Shown: piece after piece, positions 43,677-51,856 of the stretch
Layout: every line of letters starts with the position of its first letter
Numbering within the stretch: position 1 is the stretch's first letter
Source: Mucilaginibacter sp. SMC90
GTDB taxonomy: Bacteria > Bacteroidota > Bacteroidia > Sphingobacteriales > Sphingobacteriaceae
Reading direction: 5' to 3'
DNA length: 64,000 nucleotides
Assembly: GCF_022811725.1 (NCBI RefSeq)
Contig: NZ_CP094527.1
Location: forward strand, 2,480,001 to 2,544,000
The notes under the pieces: model-generated
The model's database searches: none
What the model was told of the DNA's origin: nothing
The model's input: the letters and a program-made list of their open reading frames with translations, nothing else
Made by a program: the position numbers and the translations under genes

Positions 43677-44653
43677 AATATATCTTCAACTATCTCGTCT
43701 AAAGTAGTTGTTGCACTGCCCACGCGGCGGATCACTATGGCAGCGGCGTGGTTGGCCAGTTCGCATGAATCCTCAATACTTAGACCGCCCGCCATAAAGT
43801 AGGCCATAGTAGCCAGCACAGTATCGCCGGCACCGGTTACATCAAAAACTTCGGTAGCCTTTACGGGTAAGCTTTGATAATCCTGTTCGCTCAGTATTAC
43901 CATGCCTTCTTCAGACAGGGTAACTACTATATATTGTGTACCTGTTTGTTCAAAAATAACTTTGCCGGCCTGTTGCAGGCTTTCTATCGAATTGATCTTC
44001 TCTGTTTTAGCAGCTTCCGACAATTCCTTACGATTGGGTTTGATGATAAAAGCACCCTTGTACTTTTCGTAATTAAGTCCTTTAGGGTCGATAATTACCT
44101 TTTTTCCTTTTGCATTTGCCGCTTTTATAATGCCCTGCGTTAAAAACGGTGAAAACAGGCCTTTGTTATAATCAGACAAAAGTACCATATCTGCACCATC
44201 GATATGGCTGTTTAACTTGTTGATAAGCTCGTTGGCAATAGCTTCTGATACCTCGTCGGTAACTTCGCGGTCAACCCGCACTAGTTGGTGACTGCCTACA
44301 ACAACACGGGTTTTAACTGTGGTAGGGCGGTTGTTATCTTTAATAATGGTATCTGTTTCAACGCCCTCGTCGGCCAGGATCTTAATTAGTTCGCCTGCCG
44401 CCTGGTCGTTACCAATAACACCGGCAACAATAACTTTTGCCCCTAACGATACCAGGTTTTGAACCACGTTACCGGCACCACCCAATGTAGTGGTTTCGTT
44501 TTTTACATTTACAATAGGCACAGGTGCCTCGGGCGAAAGGCGGGTAGCGCTACCCCATATATAGTGGTCAACCATCAGGTCGCCGATAACCAGTATTGCC
44601 GGTTTGTGAGCTGCTGCCTGTATGGATTGTACTTTATCTTTTAAGTGGTTCAT
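43661..44653 (-). CDS. rfaE1: D-glycero-beta-D-manno-heptose-7-phosphate kinase
   Basis: Sugar kinase of 330 residues of the PfkB type that phosphorylates heptose 7-phosphate at C1. The start ILVIGDLMVDHYIWGSATRLS is distinctive for RfaE. The C-terminal anion hole is EVFDVTGAGDTVLATMAYF near residue 267. It is the kinase half of HldE; the adenylyltransferase is separate (rfaE2). The 3' end overlaps a word repeat. No GmhB phosphatase is found in this cluster. Confidence 0.93.
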   Translation of the reverse strand: MNHLKDKVQSIQAAAHKPAILVIGDLMVDHYIWGSATRLSPEAPVPIVNVKNETTTLGGAGNVVQNLVSLGAKVIVAGVIGNDQAAGELIKILADEGVETDTIIKDNNRPTTVKTRVVVGSHQLVRVDREVTDEVSEAIANELINKLNSHIDGADMVLLSDYNKGLFSPFLTQGIIKAANAKGKKVIIDPKGLNYEKYKGAFIIKPNRKELSEAAKTEKINSIESLQQAGKVIFEQTGTQYIVVTLSEEGMVILSEQDYQSLPVKATEVFDVTGAGDTVLATMAYFMAGGLSIEDSCELANHAAAIVIRRVGSATTTLDEIVEDILKGER

Positions 44654-44717
44654 TAGTTCAATAGTTCATTTGTTCATTGGGTTAGGAGCAGAGCCTACCC
44701 TAATCTCCAATCTCTAA
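44654..44717. repeat. Word repeats between rfaE1 and polX
   Basis: GTTCAATAGTTCATTTG starts right after the rfaE1 start codon, then TAATCTCCAATCTCTAATC runs to the polX stop. The gap has no other content. Confidence 0.5.
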
Positions 44718-46394
44718 TCACTGGTCTCTTTTAGCTGCAAACACCTTTGTAATTTCGGCCAGCGACATGGCATTCATGCACATTTCTTTATATAAGCCGC
44801 CTTTACGGGCTGCAAGGATGCCGTAGTGCATATCTGTAAAACCTTCAATGCGGTGGGCATCGGGGTTTATGGAAAGCATTACTCCTTTATCCAAAGCATA
44901 TTGGTGCCAGCGCCAGTCGAGGTCGAGCCGTAATGGGTTGGCATTGATCTCAATAACTACATTGTTGGCTGCGCAGGCATCTATTACTTTTTTATAGTTA
45001 ATAGGATAACCGCTGCGGCTTAGCAAAAGCCTGCCGGTAGGGTGCCCCAATATAGTTGTATAAGGGTTTTCAATGGCAGTGATGAGCCTTGAAGTGGCCT
45101 TTTCTTCATCCATTTTGAGGATAGAGTGCACAGAGGCTACAATGAAATCAAATTTCTGTAGAATTTCATCAGGGTAATCAAGTGCGCCATCGTACAAAAT
45201 ATCAGATTCTATACCTTTAAAAATATGGAAGCCTTCGAGCTTTTTATTCAGGGAGTCAATTTCTTCATGTTGTTGTAACACCCGTTCTATGCTTAAGCCT
45301 TTAGCATAAAACGCGCTCTTGCTGTGATCACACATGCCCAGGTATTCCAGTTTCAGGGTATCACGGCAGTATAGTGCCATTTCCTCAATGCTGTTTACAC
45401 CATCGCTCCAGGTGCTGTGGTTGTGTAATGTACCTTTCAGATCGTGCCAGTTGATCAGGGTTGGCAACTCATTCTTCTCGGCTTTTTCAATAAATAAAGT
45501 ACCCTCGCGCAGTTCGGGCTGCATCCAGGCTAAACCGGCTTTGGTGTAGATGAGTTCTTCACTTTCAGGTTGTTCAACAGGTGTATTAATTCTATCAAAA
45601 ACGGCCTGCACATGCTCTTCTGTACCAGTGTTGACAAATAACTCTCTGTAATAATCGGCTTTATCAACGCAAACAATATCTACCAGCAAACCATTTTGAA
45701 GCTCGCCCTGGATATGGTTTTTATTTTTACTTACGTTGCAGAGTATTTTAGAGTTAGCCATTGCATTGTAGGCCACATCCTGGTTAATACTACCCACCAC
45801 AATCACAATTTCGGTAATGATCTCATTCAAACGCCTGAATTCGCCGGCAAAATGTTTCAGGGCATCAGGGAAAATGGCTTTTACCTCATCCATCAGCTCA
45901 TTGGCTTCCTTTTCAACCTGGGCAAAAAGGAATTTACCATTGCTCGCCATCCTGAACTCGATAGCCTTACGGATTTCTTCCTGCGTTTTAAGTCCGAAAC
46001 CTTTGGCTTCGATCAGCCGGTTTTCATTGCAGGCATAAAAAAGCTCACCGGTATTTTCAATGCCCAGTTCTTTCCAGATAATGGCCACCTTTTTAGGACC
46101 GATGCCTTTAATACCCATCATTTCAACCACACCGGCGGGGGTTTTATCCAGCATTTCCTGTAGTTCGGTCATGGTACCGGTTTCAAGCAGTTCGGCCACT
46201 TTGCCGGCTATGCTTTTACCTATGCCATCAATCTTCTCCAGTTCGTCCAGTTTTTTACCGGCGATAGGGAAGGGGAGCTTGTCAACTTTAAAAGCTGCAT
46301 TAGCTACCGATTTGATCTTGAACGGATTAACCTCATGGAGTTCCATGAGTTGCGACAGTAAACGAAGCGTACGGGCTATGGGTTTATTTTCCAT
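44718..46394 (-). CDS. polX: DNA polymerase/3'-5' exonuclease PolX
   Basis: Repair polymerase of 558 residues (ATG at 46394). Order: an 8-kDa-like domain with helix-hairpin-helix motifs (IDGIGKSIAGKVAELLETG, MGIKGIGPKKVAIIWKELG), a family X polymerase core, then a C-terminal PHP exonuclease domain (GTLHNHSTWSDGVNSIEEM near residue 340, with LEYLGMCDHSKSA, IVASVHS and INPDAHR). This fusion is usual for bacterial PolX, used in base-excision repair and gap filling. It is upstream of the heptose genes but not functionally linked to them. Confidence 0.93.
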   Translation of the reverse strand: MENKPIARTLRLLSQLMELHEVNPFKIKSVANAAFKVDKLPFPIAGKKLDELEKIDGIGKSIAGKVAELLETGTMTELQEMLDKTPAGVVEMMGIKGIGPKKVAIIWKELGIENTGELFYACNENRLIEAKGFGLKTQEEIRKAIEFRMASNGKFLFAQVEKEANELMDEVKAIFPDALKHFAGEFRRLNEIITEIVIVVGSINQDVAYNAMANSKILCNVSKNKNHIQGELQNGLLVDIVCVDKADYYRELFVNTGTEEHVQAVFDRINTPVEQPESEELIYTKAGLAWMQPELREGTLFIEKAEKNELPTLINWHDLKGTLHNHSTWSDGVNSIEEMALYCRDTLKLEYLGMCDHSKSAFYAKGLSIERVLQQHEEIDSLNKKLEGFHIFKGIESDILYDGALDYPDEILQKFDFIVASVHSILKMDEEKATSRLITAIENPYTTILGHPTGRLLLSRSGYPINYKKVIDACAANNVVIEINANPLRLDLDWRWHQYALDKGVMLSINPDAHRIEGFTDMHYGILAARKGGLYKEMCMNAMSLAEITKVFAAKRDQ

Positions 46395-46529
46395 AAATAC
46401 AATGAGGCGGTAAAAATACAAAAAGCCATTGTAATGACAGCTTATGCGGTTGGTTTGTTTTTATAAGATGCTTTTAATGAGATTTAAAGTATTAGTATAT
46501 TCGATAAACCAAACATCTATTCACACATC

Positions 46530-46904
46530 ATGAAAAAAGTAATCATTTTATTGGGCTTTACATTTTTGCAGATAGGCGTAGCATCGGCACAAGACGCCGT
46601 TTATAAAAATGATACCCTTGTTTATAAAGGCATAAAGATATATCCTATGCAAAAGATACAACTGCTTTACGGCACGAAACCGGATAAGTCATTTGTATTT
46701 GTTTGTAATAGTAAAAGAATGAATGATCCCCTTCCTGCAATTGTTTCAAAGCAGAAAGGCGGAATACTTAAAATAATAAAAGAACACAGCAAATATTATG
46801 CAGTTGGCTATTTAAGCGATGGCCCTGCATATTTAAGTAAGGAAATTGTAATAGATATAGAAGGCGCTATTGATTTTAGTGAAATAAAAATAGAATCGAA
46901 ATGA
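46530..46904 (+). CDS. Small exported protein of unknown function
   Basis: Protein of 124 residues with a signal peptide (IILLGFTFLQIGVASAQ) and a beta-rich mature part (YKGIKIYPMQKIQLLYGTKP, YYAVGYLSDGPAYLSKEIV). No family is recognised. It starts 26 bases after a near-consensus TATATTCG and lies nine bases before an ankyrin-repeat gene in the same direction, so they probably share a transcript. Confidence 0.55.
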   Translation: MKKVIILLGFTFLQIGVASAQDAVYKNDTLVYKGIKIYPMQKIQLLYGTKPDKSFVFVCNSKRMNDPLPAIVSKQKGGILKIIKEHSKYYAVGYLSDGPAYLSKEIVIDIEGAIDFSEIKIESK

Positions 46905-46913
46905 TTTAAAGCC

Positions 46914-47663
46914 ATGCCAAATTACACTGACATCCTTTACGCTGCCGAAATTCATGCTGTTGATGAGATCAAAGCGTATTTCAAAAATGGCGGCAGCCCG
47001 AACGAAGTTCATGACGGGATACCTGTTTTTACCATGATGGTTGAAATGTATGCTCGCGGTCCTCGGTTTAAAGATTGTGTACAGGCGTTTATCGATGCGG
47101 GGCTCGAATACGAAGATAAAGCACTGCTGGCCGTTTTAGCTCACGATGAAAAGATGTTAAAGCAAGAAATAAACGCAGATGCTGCAGTTGTCAATAAAAC
47201 ATATTCCCTATATAACAATACTTATACTCCCTTAACAGGCAGTACGCTGATGCATTTTTGTGCCGAGTATAACAGCCTTGCCTGTGCCAAATTACTTTTG
47301 GAGCAGGGTGCCGATGTAAATGCCAGGGCCGCTTATGATGAGGATGGTTTCGGAGGGCATACGCCTATTTTTCATACAGTTAATCAAAACGGAAACAGCT
47401 CCGTTGATATGCTTCATTTTCTATTACAAAACGGGGCCGATCTGTATATAACCGTTAATGGATTAATTTGGGGCAGGGGATACGAATGGGAAACGTTTAT
47501 TCCTGCCGTAAACCCGATAAGCTACGCTATGATGGGGTTGTTACCACAGTTTCACCGTAAAGAACAAACGATTATGGATGTGGTAAGCCTGCTTATAAAA
47601 CATGCTTATGGAATTGATTATGTACCGAAGAATGTGCCGAATGCTTATTTGAAGAGGGGGTAG
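46914..47663 (+). CDS. Ankyrin-repeat protein
   Basis: Cytoplasmic protein of 249 residues with ankyrin repeats: DILYAAEIHAVDEIKAYFKNGGSPNE, TLMHFCAEYNSLACAKLLLEQGADVN and FHTVNQNGNSSVDMLHFLLQNGADLY, with degenerate regions between. It is probably a protein-binding scaffold; no catalytic domain is attached. It is coupled to the small exported-protein gene upstream. Confidence 0.8.
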   Translation: MPNYTDILYAAEIHAVDEIKAYFKNGGSPNEVHDGIPVFTMMVEMYARGPRFKDCVQAFIDAGLEYEDKALLAVLAHDEKMLKQEINADAAVVNKTYSLYNNTYTPLTGSTLMHFCAEYNSLACAKLLLEQGADVNARAAYDEDGFGGHTPIFHTVNQNGNSSVDMLHFLLQNGADLYITVNGLIWGRGYEWETFIPAVNPISYAMMGLLPQFHRKEQTIMDVVSLLIKHAYGIDYVPKNVPNAYLKRG

Positions 47664-47697
47664 AGACATAATATTTTAAAGGTGTCTACATAGTAAC

Positions 47698-47779
47698 CGT
47701 CATTGCGATGTACGAAGCAATCGCGAACTATACAAGGCGGATCTGCCAATCGGGGATTGCTTCGTACCTCGCAATGACG
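47698..47779. repeat. Palindromic interspersed element, CGTCATTGCGAGG family, copy D (82 bp)
   Basis: 82-base class. The left arm has two changes (GATG for GAGG, TCGC for TCCC), while the right arm is intact (GGGATTGCTTCG, then TACCTCGCAATGACG). The variable base remains paired T to A. It lies between convergent ankyrin and sppA. Confidence 0.75.
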
Positions 47780-47796
47780 GTCTCTTATTCAATAAA

Positions 47797-47826
47797 AAAA
47801 GCCACCCAATCCCGGGCAGCTTTTCA
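47797..47826 (-). terminator. sppA terminator
   Basis: Imperfect stem AAAAGC / GCTTTT and CCC / GGG separated by a CA/CA internal loop, with an A-run on the left that is a U-run on the minus strand. It lies 29 bases after sppA. Confidence 0.55.
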
Positions 47827-47854
47827 CAATCAAAATTAGTGTATTAATGAAATT

Positions 47855-49645
47855 TTATTTGATCACAAGGTCGTAAGGAAGGCGGGCTTGTGGGGTACGC
47901 ATCATTTGGGTGATGCCTTTTATTTGTTGGTAAACCCTATAGTTTTCGCCAAGCTCGTTTTTCACCATGCGGGTTTGTACTTCGGCGCTTAAACCGCTGC
48001 CCATTTTACTGAAAATACTTTTTTGCTCGGGATAGTTTACAATGTTATAGTTCTTGATCTTAGCTTTTTTAGCAGCTGAAGCAATGGCATCATTTATATT
48101 TCCAAGGCGGTCAACCAGGCCTATTTTTAGGGCTTGTTCTCCAGTCCACACGCGGCCCTGACCAATGCTATTAATGTAAGCCTGAGTTTTACCACGACCG
48201 TCGGCTACTGCTTTGGTAAATTCATCATAGCCATGGTTTACACTGTTTTGTAGTATCAGGTGTTCTTCCGGGCTCAACGGACGGCTAATATCGCCCAAGT
48301 CGGCGTATTTGCCGGTTTTAACACCATCAAACGTTACTCCCAATTTATCGTTAAACAATTTCTGCATGTTAGGTAGTACCGCAAAAATACCGATAGAACC
48401 TGTAATGGTATTGGGCTGGGCAATGATAGAATCGGCAGCACATGAAATGTAATAACCGCCTGATGCCGCGTAATCACCCATTGAAACAATGATCGGCTTC
48501 TTTTCGTGGATGAGTTTTACTTCACGCCAAATCACATCTGAAGCTAATGAACTGCCCCCCGGCGAATTTACACGTAATACCACGGCTTTAACTTTATCAT
48601 CCAAACGTGCTTTACGCAATGCTTTGGAGATGGTTTCTGAACCGATGTTGTTATCATCACTTTCACCGCCGTTGATATCGCCAGATGCATAAACAATGGC
48701 AATGCGGTTTTTTGATGATGAATCTTCATTTTTATCGTCCGGGTCATCGCCTTTATTTTTAGCGTAATCTTTAAGATCAACGCTTTTTAGGTCATCTTTC
48801 AAATCGGTGCCGGTACGTCTTTTCAGATCGTCAAGGATCTCATCTTTATATTTTAAGCCATCAACCAGTTTTAATTTATACGCATCTTCCGGAAATTGAA
48901 TACGCATGTTATCGGCATAGGTAAATAACGAATCTTTACTAACGCCGCGGCTTTTACTGATACCGCTTAAAAAATGATCGTACAATGAGCCCAGGTATGA
49001 AGTTACCTGAAGTTTATTGGCGTCGCTCATTTTGGTAAGAAATAAAGGCTCAACTGCACTTTTGTAGGTGCCAACCTTAATGATCTGTGCTTCAACACCC
49101 AATTTATCTAAAGCGCCTTTCAGGAAAGTGGTTTGCGAGCTAAAGCCATGAAACTCAAAAATACCTTTGGGGTTGATATAAACTTTATCGGCAACGGATG
49201 CCAGATAGTAAAAGCCCTGGGTGTAAACCTCGGCATAGGCTATTATAAATTTGCCTGATTTTTTAAAATCAATAAGCGCGTTGCGGATCTCTTCGGTGGT
49301 GGCCTGGCCGGCGGTCATATAACTTTCATCAAGGTATATGCCTTTTATGTTATCGTCGGTTTTGGCTTTTTTAATATCGGCCAGGATATCATTTAGCCCT
49401 ATTGATTTATTTTCACTGAATCCTAAAAAGTCCAGATCGGCGAGGGGATTGTTGGGGGTGCGTTCAACTATCTGATTTTTAAGCGACATGTATAAAATAG
49501 AGTTGGGACTAACATCTACTGTTTTATCGCTGCCGGCGGATGAGATGAGGCCGACAATAATACCGGCTCCTATAACACCTATTATTACACCCGAAATAAT
49601 TACCCCTATAATAGTGGCCAGAACGAATTTGAAGAATTGTTTCAT
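47855..49645 (-). CDS. sppA: Signal peptide peptidase SppA (67 kDa type)
   Basis: Protein of 596 residues with an N-terminal anchor (FVLATIIGVIISGVIIGV) and two ClpP-like S49 domains in tandem. The catalytic lysine is likely K195 (KVGTYKSAVEP) and the nucleophile serine is in MGDYAASGGYYI near residue 395, followed by TGSIGIFAVLPNM. It degrades signal peptides left after secretion. A Lys/Asp-rich loop (KNKGDDPDDKNEDSSSKNR) near residue 296 separates the halves. The length matches the long proteobacterial form. Confidence 0.93.
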   Translation of the reverse strand: MKQFFKFVLATIIGVIISGVIIGVIGAGIIVGLISSAGSDKTVDVSPNSILYMSLKNQIVERTPNNPLADLDFLGFSENKSIGLNDILADIKKAKTDDNIKGIYLDESYMTAGQATTEEIRNALIDFKKSGKFIIAYAEVYTQGFYYLASVADKVYINPKGIFEFHGFSSQTTFLKGALDKLGVEAQIIKVGTYKSAVEPLFLTKMSDANKLQVTSYLGSLYDHFLSGISKSRGVSKDSLFTYADNMRIQFPEDAYKLKLVDGLKYKDEILDDLKRRTGTDLKDDLKSVDLKDYAKNKGDDPDDKNEDSSSKNRIAIVYASGDINGGESDDNNIGSETISKALRKARLDDKVKAVVLRVNSPGGSSLASDVIWREVKLIHEKKPIIVSMGDYAASGGYYISCAADSIIAQPNTITGSIGIFAVLPNMQKLFNDKLGVTFDGVKTGKYADLGDISRPLSPEEHLILQNSVNHGYDEFTKAVADGRGKTQAYINSIGQGRVWTGEQALKIGLVDRLGNINDAIASAAKKAKIKNYNIVNYPEQKSIFSKMGSGLSAEVQTRMVKNELGENYRVYQQIKGITQMMRTPQARLPYDLVIK

Positions 49646-49672
49646 TAATGTTATAAATCTTTTTAACTATGC

Positions 49673-49680
49673 AAACTTAG
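49673..49680 (-). promoter_or_regulatory. -7 element of sppA
   Basis: Minus-strand TAAGTTTG matches TAnnTTTG, 28 bases upstream of the sppA start codon. Confidence 0.45.
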
Positions 49681-49717
49681 TAATAAGGTGCCGTATAATG
49701 CTAAGAGCGGTTTCCAT

Positions 49718-49725
49718 TATATTTG
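49718..49725 (+). promoter_or_regulatory. -7 element of folK, leaderless-type spacing
   Basis: TATATTTG matches TAnnTTTG and ends eight bases before the folK ATG, implying a leader of a few bases or none. Confidence 0.45.
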
Positions 49726-49732
49726 TTACAAC

Positions 49733-50221
49733 ATGATTGATGTTTTTTTATTACTTGGGAGTAACCTCGGTACGCGCGAATTGTTTCTGCAACAGGCAAT
49801 TGAATCTATTGCTGTTCAAGTTGCCCCTGTTAAATTGGTATCATCTGTTTACGAAACCCAATCATGGGGTAAAACCGATGAGCCCGACTATTTAAACCAG
49901 GTGCTGATGATACAAACTGACTTACCGGCGCAGAATGTTTTGGAAAAAATATTAGGTATCGAACTGCAAATGGGACGTAAGCGCGATGTTAAATGGGGAT
50001 CGCGGATTATTGATATTGATATTTTGTTTTATGGCGATGCGGTGATCCATGAGTTTAACCTCGTAGTGCCCCATCCTGAATTGCATAAACGCAGTTTTAC
50101 GTTAATCCCTTTGGCCGAGATAGCGCCCGATCTTATTCATCCGGTATTTAAAAAAAATATTTTGCAGTTAAAGGATGAACTAAAGGATAACTTAATCGTA
50201 AAAAAGCATATTTTTGAATAA
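49733..50221 (+). CDS. folK: 2-amino-4-hydroxy-6-hydroxymethyldihydropteridine diphosphokinase
   Basis: Enzyme of 162 residues of folate synthesis that pyrophosphorylates 6-hydroxymethyl-dihydropterin. The start ATG at 49733 gives IDVFLLLGSNLGTRELFLQQ, the family N-terminus. SSVYETQSWG and QMGRKRDVKWGSRIIDIDIL with LPH-type VVPHPELHKRSFTLIPLAEIAPD follow. It is the partner in substrate flow to folA and thyA earlier in the window, although separated by about 23 kb. It is divergent from sppA. Confidence 0.95.
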   Translation: MIDVFLLLGSNLGTRELFLQQAIESIAVQVAPVKLVSSVYETQSWGKTDEPDYLNQVLMIQTDLPAQNVLEKILGIELQMGRKRDVKWGSRIIDIDILFYGDAVIHEFNLVVPHPELHKRSFTLIPLAEIAPDLIHPVFKKNILQLKDELKDNLIVKKHIFE

Positions 50222-50237
50222 ACACAAAGCTTTTATA

Positions 50238-50615
50238 ATGGCAGATATTTCACCGGATCAGGATCTTGATCTTTCTTTTTTATACGAGATTGCTGATGGG
50301 AGCGACGATTTTATTGTCGATTCGATAGGGATGTTCCTTGAGCAATCGCCCGAATTATTGAATACTATTAGTAACGCACTAAATAATCAGGATTGGGCAT
50401 TAGCCGCACAGGCTGCCCATAAATTAAAGCCTAACCTTGGCTTTTTTGGTATGCCCATAAGCCAGGCTACCATACAGGAGGTTGAACTGGCTTGCAAAGC
50501 AGGCGGTGAAAACCCGGCAGAGATATTTGAAAAATTTAACCAGGTAAACAGCATGGTATCGGCAAACCTGATCACTTTAAAGGAAATTAAGGCCGAGAAG
50601 GAAGCGAATCTTTAA
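50238..50615 (+). CDS. Hpt-domain protein, stand-alone histidine phosphotransfer
   Basis: Protein of 125 residues (ATG at 50238) with the Hpt four-helix pattern and phosphorylatable H61 in AAQAAHKLKPNLGFFG. Helices around IVDSIGMFLEQSPELLNTI and ATIQEVELACKAGGEN fit. It relays phosphate between hybrid kinases and response regulators. No kinase or regulator is nearby; it is separated from folK by sixteen bases. Its stop codon is immediately followed by a ten-copy tandem repeat. Confidence 0.85.
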   Translation: MADISPDQDLDLSFLYEIADGSDDFIVDSIGMFLEQSPELLNTISNALNNQDWALAAQAAHKLKPNLGFFGMPISQATIQEVELACKAGGENPAEIFEKFNQVNSMVSANLITLKEIKAEKEANL

Positions 50616-50685
50616 GGTGAAAGGTGAAAGGTGAAAGGTGAAAGGTGAAAGGTGAAAGGTGAAAGGTGAAAGGTGAAAGGTGAAA
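50616..50685 (+). repeat. Ten tandem copies of GGTGAAA
   Basis: Ten perfect seven-base units begin at the base after the Hpt stop codon. The complementary phrase CCTTTCGCCTTTAACC reappears at 50779-50812 just before the purS stop. Copy number could vary by slippage between strains. Confidence 0.9.
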
Positions 50686-50711
50686 GGTTTCGCCGTTTAG
50701 ATATAAAAAAT

Positions 50712-50741
50712 AAAGGCAAAAGGTTTCCCTTTTGCCTTTTG
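50712..50741. terminator. Bidirectional terminator between Hpt and purS
   Basis: Perfect twelve-base stem AAAGGCAAAAGG / CCTTTTGCCTTT with a four-base loop, and A/T runs on both sides. The genes are convergent. Confidence 0.8.
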
Positions 50742-50809
50742 TATTTTATAAAGTTTTAGTTGTTTACGCAAATAAAAAAGCCTTTCAGCTTTTACCTTTC
50801 GCCTTTAAC

Positions 50810-51064
50810 CTAAACTTCAGCTATTTTAAAAGTATAGCTTTCCATGATCAGGTTAGCCAGCAGGCTTTTGCAGGCCTGGTCAACTTTAGCGCTGGCGGTT
50901 TCAGCATTTTCGGCTTCTATTTCAAGCGTAATGTGTTTGCCAATGCGCACGTTATGGATTTCGGCTAAGCCAAGATTTTTCATGCTACCGGTTACAGCTT
51001 TTCCCTGTGGGTCAAGTATTTCTTTTTTGGGCATTACTTCTATTTCAGCCTGGAACTTTGTCAT
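50810..51064 (-). CDS. purS: Phosphoribosylformylglycinamidine synthase subunit PurS
   Basis: PurS of 84 residues (ATG at 51064), the small subunit that joins PurL and PurQ in the fourth purine step. The markers are KFQAEIEVMPKKEILDPQGK, LGLAEIHNVRIGKHITLEIE and ANLIMESYTFKIAEV. The size matches. Its 5' end lies inside pssA's 3' end (20-base overlap on the same strand). PurL and PurQ are not in the window. Confidence 0.93.
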   Translation of the reverse strand: MTKFQAEIEVMPKKEILDPQGKAVTGSMKNLGLAEIHNVRIGKHITLEIEAENAETASAKVDQACKSLLANLIMESYTFKIAEV

Positions 51065-51767
51065 TTGTAAGTTTCGTTTGAATGAGAGATAAGGTGATAT
51101 AAATAAATATAACCACCGGAACGGCCACAAATTTAAAAAATAGTATAAGTATTGCCGAAAACAAGAGTAGTAAATAACGGAAAATGTTTTTATTAAAGTC
51201 GCGGTTTTTGAATTTAAGCGACATTAAAGGTATTTCTGACACCAGCAGCGTACACATTATCAACACCAAAACTGTAAGAAAATACGGGTTTAAAATGTAA
51301 TGTGCCAATGCATCGTACTGTTGCACTATTAAAGGTAATGATGCTATCAGTATAGCGTTTGCCGGGGTAGGCAGACCTATAAAACTATCAGACTGCCTAG
51401 TATCGTTATTAAACTTGGCCAGCCTTAATGCCGAAAATACAGGTAGTAAGAACGCCACAAAGTTTAACAATTGGCTTACTCCGTTTATTTGCGGGGCCTG
51501 TAAAAACAGTTCGTACATGATAACAGAAGGCAATACGCCAAAGCTTACCATATCGGCCAATGAATCAAGATCTTTACCTATAAACGAGTATGAATTTAAA
51601 ACTCTTGATGCAAGTCCGTCGAAAAAGTCAAATATCGAGCTAAGGAAAATGGCATAAGCAGCCACTATTAAGTTACCCTGAAAGGCGAAAACAATCCCTA
51701 TACAACCGCTAAACAGGTTGGCACAGGTAATAGCATTAGGAAGGTGTTTTTTTACGCGTCTCTTCAT
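51045..51767 (-). CDS. pssA: CDP-diacylglycerol-serine O-phosphatidyltransferase
   Basis: Integral membrane enzyme of 240 residues making phosphatidylserine from CDP-diacylglycerol and serine. The CDP-alcohol phosphotransferase signature is complete: FDGLASRVLNSYSFIGKDLD, then SLADMVSFGVLPS (DGxxAR...GxxxDxxxD). About six to seven membrane spans follow. It overlaps purS by 20 bases, showing translational coupling despite unrelated function. Confidence 0.93.
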   Translation of the reverse strand: MKRRVKKHLPNAITCANLFSGCIGIVFAFQGNLIVAAYAIFLSSIFDFFDGLASRVLNSYSFIGKDLDSLADMVSFGVLPSVIMYELFLQAPQINGVSQLLNFVAFLLPVFSALRLAKFNNDTRQSDSFIGLPTPANAILIASLPLIVQQYDALAHYILNPYFLTVLVLIMCTLLVSEIPLMSLKFKNRDFNKNIFRYLLLLFSAILILFFKFVAVPVVIFIYITLSLIQTKLTNDKVPG

Positions 51768-51856
51768 TTCGCCATGAAGTTATCAGGAAATTATTAAGTA
51801 ATAATGAAGTTACAAATAATATTCTACTTACTTATAACTTCATTATCGCTAAAATA

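Noticed and set aside
47698..47779. Ordinary intrinsic terminator for the ankyrin gene
   Set aside because: Same arms recur at three other loci and no U-run follows, so a repeat element is the better description.
50616..50700. CRISPR-like repeat array after the Hpt gene
   Set aside because: The units are seven bases and directly adjacent with no spacers; this is a simple tandem repeat.
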